The notes beneath the pieces were generated by a model that saw only the letters and a program-made list of their open reading frames with translations, made no database searches and was not told the DNA's origin. Source: Corylus avellana (Eukaryota > Streptophyta > Magnoliopsida > Fagales > Betulaceae). From it: a stretch of DNA of 64,000 bases. A program made the position numbers and the translations under genes. Shown piece by piece: positions 56,301-64,000 of the stretch. The DNA lies in the NCBI RefSeq assembly GCF_901000735.1, contig NC_081542.1, positions 29,046,358-29,110,357 on the forward strand, read 5' to 3'. Numbering within the stretch: the stretch's first letter is position 1; every line of letters begins with the position of its first letter.

Positions 56301-57502
56301 AAGAAAACTGAGAAAACGAAGAGAGAAAGAACGAGAAAGAAAACTTACGGTCTATTGGTTTTACCATTAGAAGGGATAATCTAGTGCATCCAAAAACATT
56401 TTCTAACTTGCTCCAGGCAGACGTGTCAGTCATTTAGTGGCTGGCACAAAATCAACCTTTTGTGCAACCTGAGTACCCAAGACGCTCTCTTCTTCATGTG
56501 TCCAGAGCTTAAAGACATTTCTTGGAGAAGAGAAACTCAAGGTAATGACCTTCTTGTGTTAAATAAACGAACTGTTCAGTTTCTTATTTGGAAAATGCCC
56601 ATTGTTTTATACTCTTAGGATACCTAGGATGGGTCTCTTGCACTTGTCCTTACATTTTCAGGGACTAGAACAGTTAATTTCTCCCATACATGCTTGCTTG
56701 CATGCAAAGAACTCATCAACAATGACTAGAAGCATCTTATTAGTTGTTGTTCTGCAAGCCTATAGTAATAATGGATAGTGAGAATGGCTATGGGTGTAAG
56801 TTATAGAGATGTATGGTAGACAAAAACTCTGTACAAAACATTTTCTAGCTTACCATATTTATCAATTCCTTGTCCCGATGGATTGAAAATGTGCAGGAAT
56901 TTATCAATTTTACACTCCAGTATATTGCTGACTTGGATAGTTGGATATCCCTATAAAAAGGTTAGTGTTATGAAAGCCTAAATATGTTCGTGTGTGTATT
57001 TTAAGCTTGGTAAGATTTCCTTTTTTTATATGTTTTTAGTAGAACATTTATAGAGTTCCGAAGTGGCATGATCAATGTATCACCAATTGGGAGAAACTGC
57101 AGCCAAGAAGAAAGGGATGAATTTGAGAAGTATGACAAGGTAAAGAATCTTTGGTTCTTTTTGTTTCCCGCCCAAAATATCAAATTCTAAATTATTCTAT
57201 TATCATAGAATAACTTTTATGCTTTTGGGTATGCAATGTGGAAAAACACATGAAAATGATGTTTCAGGTTCTCAACATTCGCCCGAAAATGGTTTCTGTG
57301 CTTCGTGAGAAGTTTGCTCACCTTAACCTGACATTTTCAATAGGAGGGCAAATAAGTTTTGATGTGAGTTGTACTTAAAGATTATACTTCTTCTTCATTA
57401 TGTTGTGATGAGTCTTGATTTGGCAGTAAATCAGAAGGCAAGTGCCATTGAATCTAATTTAGGTGCATAATTCTTGTAACAGGTTTTCCCTCAAGGTTGG
57501 GA

Positions 57503-57843
57503 AATGGTATAGTTTATGATTGTAGTAACCTATATATAATCGCCAATGGGTATTCTAAGTTAGTCTCAAACTGTTGAAGGCAACAAAATCATCGGTTAAC
57601 AAAAGGTCCTGTATTTCCAATTCTCTCCTTGAGCTTCGGTTAATTCAGTGGAAAACATTTAGAAAGACAATTACAATCTAGCACATACAGAAGCTTCCTA
57701 CTGACCAAATGCCCTTTATTTCAAATGTCAACCCGGAATTTCATGCAAAATACCATAGAAACTGAAAGGAACAGATTCAATTACCCATTTAAATTTAAGG
57801 GTTGGAAAGTTGATTATTGTTGTCCTACTCAACTTCAAATATA
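57503..57843. other. Unassigned sequence after the PMM pseudogene break
   Basis: PMM homology ends within exon 9 at about 57502. The next 340 bases match nothing else in the window and have no open frame of note. Confidence 0.5.
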
Positions 57844-59158
57844 TAGGGGCCGGTGTCAATGACTGCCCGCTAACTGCTAACAGCTATAACCGCAAACCGT
57901 TTAACCGTATTAATCGCTAACCGCCTAAGCACTATAACCGCCTAGCGGTTTGCGGTTATTGGGTTTACTAACCGTAATCGCTAATCGCCTTTTTATATAA
58001 TATATTTTTATAATTATAATTATAAAAATATTTATACATATAACATAATCACTTGATCATTAAATCACAATTTTTTTTAAAAAATAATTAAATTACAATT
58101 TGAGTATTAATATATTATCACTATAATTTATATGATCATATCATATAATCATTTGATCATTAAATCACAATTTTTTTTAAAAAAATAATTAAATCACAAT
58201 TTGAATATTAATATATTATCACTATAATTTATATGATTATATCACATGATCAATTGATCATTAAATCATTTGATTATATAATAACAAATTATACATATAT
58301 AATATGACATAACTCATAAGTATACCAATTCATACTAATACAACAATTAAATATCTAGAGACTTATTTCTAATGTATGTTATAAACTTATAAGTCTATAT
58401 ATGTTATAAGTCTATATAAGTTTACATATGCATATGAATAATATAAATGTATAATATTAATACTTAATCATATGATTCAATGGCAATTCAAATACTTTAT
58501 TCAAGACTTCTAGTGAATCATATTATTAATGTACAATGATGATATGCTTCGTATAATATCAAATTAAGTAATTAACATTAGATTAAACAACAACCAATGT
58601 GTTACTTATAAACACAATTTAAGTATTAATGTATTATCATTATAATTTTAGTAATTTATATATTATCACTATAATTGATATGATTATATCATATGATAAA
58701 TTGATCATTAAATCATATGATTATATAATAATAAATAATACATATATAATATGGCATAACTCATAAGTCATCAGTCTACAAGTTAATCATATGATTCATG
58801 TACAATGATAATCACAATTGATTCAATTGAATTAAACAATATATTACTTATAACTACAATTTAATTAAAGCATTATTACACTAAAAATACAAAAAATACA
58901 AAAAAAAAGAGATGTTAAAAAAAGGCCCAAAAACCCCCAAAAAGCCTTAAAGAAAGCCAAAAAATCCAAAAAGCCCAAAAAAAATCTCAATTTTTAAAAA
59001 GCAGTTAGCGGGCGGTTATCTATTTCACTAACCGCTAACCGGCGGTTAACCGCTAGGCTGTTAGCGGTTGCGGTTAGTGAAATCTACTAACCGCTAAGAC
59101 AGTTACGATTAGCGGTTATTGCTAATAACTATTAACCGTAACTGCCTTGACATCCCTA
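57844..59158. mobile_element. hAT-like non-autonomous element with GCGGTT subterminal repeats
   Basis: 1315 bp. Ends TAGGGGCCGGTGTCAA and, as reverse complement, TAGGGATGTCAAGGCAG. Flanking 8-mers are CAAATATA (57836-57843) and CAAATACA (59159-59166), a hAT-size duplication with one mismatch. About ten AACCGC/GCGGTT motifs lie in each 120-bp subterminal zone, and the core is an AT-rich non-coding block with internal near-repeats (ATATTATCACTATAATTTAT occurs several times). Same family as 3257-4269. Confidence 0.85.
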
Positions 59159-61243
59159 CAAATACAAGTCAAGTGGTTTTTTTTTTTTTAATGAATAAAT
59201 TTTTTCATACAACACAAAGATTACACAGTCCACTCCAGCAGAAGTAAAACCCCACTGGACCTGAAGTCGCGCAGCAACTTTACAACAAATACAATCAAAC
59301 AACTACTGAGAAAGCAAACAAGCAAAAAACAACAATTTTTACACAAGATTATAGTAACCAATACGCAAAAACAACACTACAAAACCGAACCCTTAAAGAG
59401 ACCAGCACTGAAAACTATACAAAGAATCAGCTAAATGAAGAAAAAAACAAAAAAAAAAAAAAAACTCACAAACAACAGGCACCAGAAACTCCCATCAACT
59501 AATCAAATGCAGCAGCAAACCAACTGCAGCCCATCAGCACAAAACAGCAGCAAAACAGAGCCCACCAGAGTACAGCAGCAGTACAAAGCAGCTACTAACT
59601 CAGAAAACTACCAGGAATACCCCAATTTTTACACAGGATGGGGGGTAGCCCACCTGGGCTACCCCCCATCTCCCTTATGAGGGGAGGAGGGACACCGTTG
59701 CTGGCCTCCCACCTCGCCTCACCCTCTTCGCACCGCGGGCAAGTTATTTACTTGACCCTTGCCCCGGTTTGCCTCTTCTTTCTCCTTCTTTGCCGCCCCG
59801 TCCCCCTTTGGTCCGTTTTTGTTTTGTCTCTGGCGTGTTGTGGCCATTCTTCCGCTTTTCTCCATCCTCCGCGTTTTATGTTGGGTCGATTTTGGCTCTA
59901 GATTGTCTCTCCTTGGTCAATCTACCGCCCTTCACCTGGTCCACTTCGTCGTGTGCCCCACCACCTAGCTATCTAGATCCACCCGTGCCCATCCCACCTT
60001 TTGCATTGGATCTGTCTCTCCGGCTGTGGTTTGTTTTCGGTTCTCTCCGGCTGTTTTTGGTTTTCGTTTCTGGTTTGATTTTTTTTCCTGTTCTGCTTGT
60101 TTTTGTCGTGTTTTTTGGTGTGTTTGCTTTGCTTGTCTTGTCACACTCAGTGGGTGAAGCTCTTGGGGGGGTTTCATCCAAACTCTCCCCCCTGTTTGTT
60201 TTGGGTGCACTGTCGATCTCCTCCGCACCCGCTCTTCCGCCTACCGTCCATTGCTGAGTGCTTTCTCATGCCCCCCCGCGACATGCTCCGAAGCCAACCT
60301 TCCGCGTCGATTTCCTGCCAGCTCGCGATTGGCTTCCTTTGGGCTGCCGTTACCTGCTTTGTGTAATTCTTCTGTTTTTTCCTTGTTCTATTTGGCTTGA
60401 TTTTGTTGTTTTTTTTGTTTATCCTTTTTTCCCTGTATGTTTTACTTCGGTTTTTCCTGCTTCTGCTTGTAATAAGGCTCTAGCCCCTCGATATGACTGC
60501 TTGGATGTGAACTGAGCTTTGGTCCAAACGTTTGGGTTGTGGATGTGAATCTTGGTCCAGACGTTTGGGTTGTGGATATGAACTTTATCCTGGCTGTTGG
60601 ATCGACGAGGATGAGTATCGGCATGGGTTTTTCTGCTCCCATGGCTGTTGCATCTGTCTTGTGCAGATTTATTATTTCAATTGAATAGTCCTCCTAGAGT
60701 CTTCCTAGGGTTCTCCTAGAGTCCTCCTTCTTTACTTTACCGTCTCTTAGAACTCAGAAGCGTTGCTGTCAAAAACAAAAATAAAACGGAGAAGTTTCTA
60801 GTATTTTAGTTTAGACGAAAAGTTCAAAATATCATAAACTGATGAAAAATGATACAAATCATGTTGTTGATTTGTAAGAGGGATGAACAACAGAATAATG
60901 TGTAACATATCTATAAAATGATGAACTGGAAAAATCTTTTACTCTATTGAATTTTGCAAGACTTACAAAACATGAATCAATATATTTGAAAATTGTTAAC
61001 TTAATCATGTTCACATAGTTAAACCTTGACAACAACAGCTTGGAAGGTATGCTTAATATGTCTTTGTGTAAGTAATGAATTGATAGACATATGCACATAA
61101 GTACCATATTACCCAAAAGAAAAAGATTAAACATGAGAGCATTGATTTGATGAAAATTCAGGATTTCTTGTGCAGCCCGTAGGCCGTAGGTCTTGAAGTC
61201 AGCAGAAGTTGATGAAACCCTAAGTTGAGAATTACGTACCCAC

Positions 61244-61287
<44 letters not shown>

Positions 61288-62013
61288 CAGAGTGAAGATC
61301 ATAAGAGAAATAAAGAATATATAACAGAGTGAAGTTTGGCTATATTTGGGACCATGAAGGGAGAGTTGCGGCTCTATATTAGATTAATATATAGAGGAAA
61401 AAAGAATGTGCATAAATTTGCTTCGTTCTTCCTTCCTCTATTTTTTCTTTTACTAATATACATTGATAAACAAGTTTAAATTTTGAAATTATTACCATTT
61501 TTGTTTTCAAAAACTTTTGAAGGAGTTAAAGTATTTTTTCATTATTTTTTTCCAAGTTAATCCTATTGGGAATTGCCTTCATAAAGCCTGCTTTAGACAA
61601 CAACAAATGCACCCACCATTGTTTTCTCATGTATTTTGCATGCCTCAAATGAACACACCAACAAAACTGGTATTTTCTTCGAAGAAAAATAAAACCTTAA
61701 AACTGGTATTTGGTTACTTTGCGGTTTTCTTTTTTCCCCTCTTCTTTGCAGATTTAAATCTAAGACTTAAAAAATATAAAAATCCATGGTTCAAGTTAAT
61801 AACAAATTAACAAGATTGTTTACATGGAGCTAAAGTAATAAAATAGAGGCTCAACAGACAAGCTGGCCAACTAGCCTAGTGAAACGAGAATACTGGGTGG
61901 AGCGATTTACTTATTAATTAGACATCTGTTCACTTGTATGTTCGATTCATTTAAAAACATATTATTTTATCCTTTGAATAATCATATATGCATGGTTGTT
62001 CATATTGTACCAG
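59159..62013. other. Unassigned region with a GC-rich island
   Basis: 59170-59630 is A/C-rich. 59636-60520 is much richer in C, G and T than its surroundings, starts near the palindrome GTAGCCCACCTGGGCTAC and has open frames in several phases without recognisable domains. 60530-61930 is ordinary AT-rich DNA with a TA microsatellite at 61246-61286 and repeated ATAACAGAGTGAAG nearby. No gene could be named; a retroelement tail is possible for the GC-rich part but not shown. Confidence 0.4.
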
Positions 62014-64000
62014 GTGCAATACCAAGTGAAATTGGTAATCTACAAAACCTTGAGCTCTTCGATATCGGTTTCAGCAACTTTACTCGTCTAATTAATCCAT
62101 TTGAGATCTTTAATATCTCAACAATACAAACAATTTCAATGTATTCCAACAACCTCTTAGGCCATCTTCCATCAAATATAGGCCGGTTTCTTCCTTCCAA
62201 ATCTCCAAACACTTAGTCTTTGGGGAAATCAACTAAGTGGAATAATTCCTAGCTCTATCTCTAATGCTTCACACCTCACTAAACTAGTTTTGGGCAAAAA
62301 CTTATTCTTGGGCTTAATTCCAAAATCACTTGGTAATTTAAGGCTCCTCCAATGGCTCTACCTACATGACAATAATTTGACCATTGAATCTTCTACTGCA
62401 GAATTCAACTTTTTCTCTTCATTGTCAAATTTGGTATATCTAAGACGTTTAGTTTTGTCAAATAATCCGGTGAATGACATTCTTCCTAATTCCATTGGAA
62501 ATCTCTCTACTTCTCTTCAACAACTTTACATTGATAATTGCAGTATTAAGGGCATCATTCCAAGAGATATAGGCAATTTAAGCAACTTGATGACTTTGTC
62601 TCTAGGGATGAATGAATTTGTTGGACCTATTCCAACTACAGTGGAAAGATTGCACAAGCTTCAAGCTCTCATGCTAAATAATAATAGACTAGAAGGTTCC
62701 ATCCCATTTGATCTTTGTCATTTAGAGAGCTTGTTTGAGTTGTATTTAGATGGTAATGAGCTTTCTGGACCTATTCCTGCATGCATAAATAATTTGACTT
62801 CTCTAAGATACCTTTACTTAGACTCTAACCAATTAACTTCCATGATTCCCTTGAGCTTGTGGAGCCTTACATATATCTTGGAGGTCAACCTCTCATCAAA
62901 TTCTCTAAGTGGCCCTCTCTCATTTGAGATTGGAAATTTGAAGGTCTTGAGAATATTAAACTTTAAACTTATCAAGAAATCAACTATCTGGTCATATCCC
63001 AACAACAATTGGTACCCTCAAAGATATATATATAGCTAATCTCTCATTGGCGGACAATCGATTAGAAGGATCAATTCCTGAATCTTTCAGTGAATTAGCA
63101 AGCTTAGAATTCTTGGACCTTTCTAGTAACAATTTATCTGGAGAGATTCCCAAGTCCTTAGAAGCGCTTTCACAACTCAAATATCTAAATGTCTCTTTCA
63201 ATAGACTACAAGGAAAAATTCTTGTAGGAGGACCATTTGTACACTTCTCCGCCACATCATTTATGGCAAAAGATGGACTTTGTGGTGCTCCCAGACTACA
63301 AGTTTCCCCATGTAAAGGTGTTTCTCCACCAAATAGGACCGCAACAGCATGTATACTAAAGTATGTATTACCAACAATTGGGATAACAATGCTTGTAGTT
63401 GCTCTTATATTAGTTTGGGCAAGATTTCGAAAAAGGAATGCAACACTTCCAATGGAGGCAAACTCATTACCACTAGTGACATGGAGAAGAATTTCCCAAC
63501 AAGAACTTTTACAAGCAACTGAAGGGTTCAGTGCAAGCGACTTACTTGGTAGAGGGAGCTTTGGATCAATATACCAAGGGACACTCTCAAATGGAATAAT
63601 TGTTGCAATATAAGTTCTCAACTTCGTAGAAGAGGCATTCAAAATTTTTGATATAGAATGTGGGGTACTACGCAATATTCGTCATTGAAATATTATCAAA
63701 ATCATCAGCACTTGTAGTATCATGAACTTCAAAGCTTTTGTATTGGAATACATGCCTAATGGGAGCCTAGATAAATGGTTATATTCTCAAGACCGCTATT
63801 TGAGCATCGTACAAAGACTAAATAGAATGATCGATGTCGTGTCAGCATTGGAATACCTTCATGATGGTTATTCAACACCTATTGTTCATTGTGATTTGAA
63901 GCCTAGCAATATCTTATTATATGAAGATATGATCGCGCATGTTGCTAATTTTGGCATTGTCAAATTGTTGGGTGATGGGGATTCTATGATGCGAACCATG
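62014..64000 (+). pseudogene. LRR receptor-like kinase (subfamily XII type), degenerate, runs off the window
   Basis: Residues of a FLS2/EFR/At3g47570-type receptor kinase: plant LRRs (IPSEIGNLQNLE, GIIPRDIGNLSNLMTLSLG, LSGPIPACINNLTSLRYLYL, LEFLDLSSNNLSGEIPKSLE), the LRR C-cap (FMAKDGLCGAPRLQVSPC), a membrane segment (YVLPTIGITMLVVALILVWA) and the kinase start (ATEGFSASDLLGRGSFGSIYQG). It is broken: the signal peptide and first repeats are missing left of 62014; a shift at about 62190 looks like a 4-base duplication (CTTC); another shift lies near 62960; at 63610 TAA stands where the catalytic Lys codon of VAIK belongs; a TGA follows near 63687 (RNIRH-stop-NIIK). Beyond that, HCDLKPSNILL is intact but the Mg-binding DFG reads NFG. 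It cannot give an active kinase. The gene continues past 64000. Confidence 0.92.

Larger units (their letters stand above)
51576..56489 (+). mobile_element. Full-length Mutator-like element (FAR1/Jittery type)
   Basis: A 4914-bp element in intron 4 of the PMM pseudogene. The 9-mer TTCTTCATG is at both flanks (51567-51575 and 56490-56498); the intact gene has TTCTTCATT once at that place. Terminal inverted repeats are about 133 bp (51576-51708 and 56357-56489), imperfect at the outer 20 bp but clear inside: GGTTGCACAAAAG, TTTTGTGCC, AATGACTGAC-like, and ATGCACTAGATTAT. It contains one transposase gene (52512-55101), a minisatellite behind the left terminus and GC-rich repeats before the right one. 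By structure it could be autonomous. Confidence 0.95.
46055..57502 (+). pseudogene. PMM pseudogene split by a copia element and a MULE
   Basis: Exon pieces matching the intact PMM gene: exon 1 46055-46101 plus 50260-50281, exon 2 50474-50517, exon 3 50619-50685, exon 4 51027-51103, exon 5 56506-56541, exon 6 56897-56960, exon 7 57040-57139, exon 8 57268-57363, exon 9 57483-57502 (cut). The copia insertion falls inside the codons for the DVDGT active-site loop. Further damage: exon 2 has lost one base; exon 3 reads GVVEGSDL for GVVGGSDL; exon 4 SKNG for SENG; exon 6 has eight extra bases (duplication around GTTGGATA); exon 7 starts TAGAAC instead of GGGGAAC. After TTGGGA in exon 9 homology ends abruptly and exons 10-11 are missing. 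Introns are otherwise well preserved, so the duplication was DNA-level, not retroposition. Confidence 0.95.

Noticed and set aside
55942..56433. 163-codon minus-strand Ala/Gln-rich frame
   Set aside because: It is the antisense of GC-rich tandem repeats in the MULE; no domain or start context.
59769..60257. 162-codon frame in the GC-rich island
   Set aside because: Overlapping frames of similar length exist in several phases and none shows a domain.

Overview
The window looks like nuclear DNA of a eudicot, probably a woody, heterozygous one. Genes are intron-rich and plant-specific, non-coding DNA is AT-rich, and more than half the length is transposon-derived. I cannot name the species; the GGGGTGGTC-type palindromes faintly suggest Fagales, which is only a guess. 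Three runs of exactly 100 N (33810-33909, 41723-41822, 43299-43398) show a scaffold of four contigs: A 1-33809, B 33910-41722, C 41823-43298 and D 43399-64000.

Layout. Contig A starts with the last coding exon of a DRT111/SPF45-type splicing factor (1791-2087, +), followed by a MULE-type MITE, an old hAT-like element and a two-exon BZR1-domain transcription factor (5299-6144, -). From 8155 to 15829 there is a gene-free stack of MITEs and LTR debris. An intact 11-exon phosphomannomutase gene (PMM, 17899-21257, +) follows, then the 5' half of a threonine aspartase gene that lacks its catalytic half (22074-24304), and a short-chain dehydrogenase gene with a damaged C-terminus (24986-26661). A second PMM promoter and start of exon 1 come next (27841-29539), cut by a Ty1/copia element (29540-33690).

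Contig B is, from end to end, an inverted near-copy of 8155-15829. Contig C is a patchwork holding a Raf-like kinase fragment and the 5' end of a MULE. Contig D begins with a 2703-bp segment almost identical to 26837-29539, and then shows a PMM pseudogene with two large insertions. The first is a copia element with TSD GATGG that splits the codons of the catalytic DxDxT motif. The second is a 4.9-kb Mutator-like element (51576-56489) with 133-bp inverted repeats, a perfect 9-bp TSD and an apparently intact FAR1/FHY3-type transposase gene. The pseudogene stops in exon 9. It is followed by a hAT element with subterminal GCGGTT repeats, an unassigned stretch, and a degenerate LRR receptor kinase running off the window (62014-64000).

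How it fits together. Only PMM (GDP-mannose and ascorbate supply) looks complete and functional, with BZR1-domain and DRT111 genes that appear normal as far as visible. The main interest is the history of the repeats: a copia family that has lost reverse transcriptase and RNase H but kept gag, protease and integrase; a possibly autonomous MULE; and contig relations suggesting that B and C may be misplaced, so that D may really continue A from about position 26837. No operons, CRISPR arrays or tRNA genes were seen.
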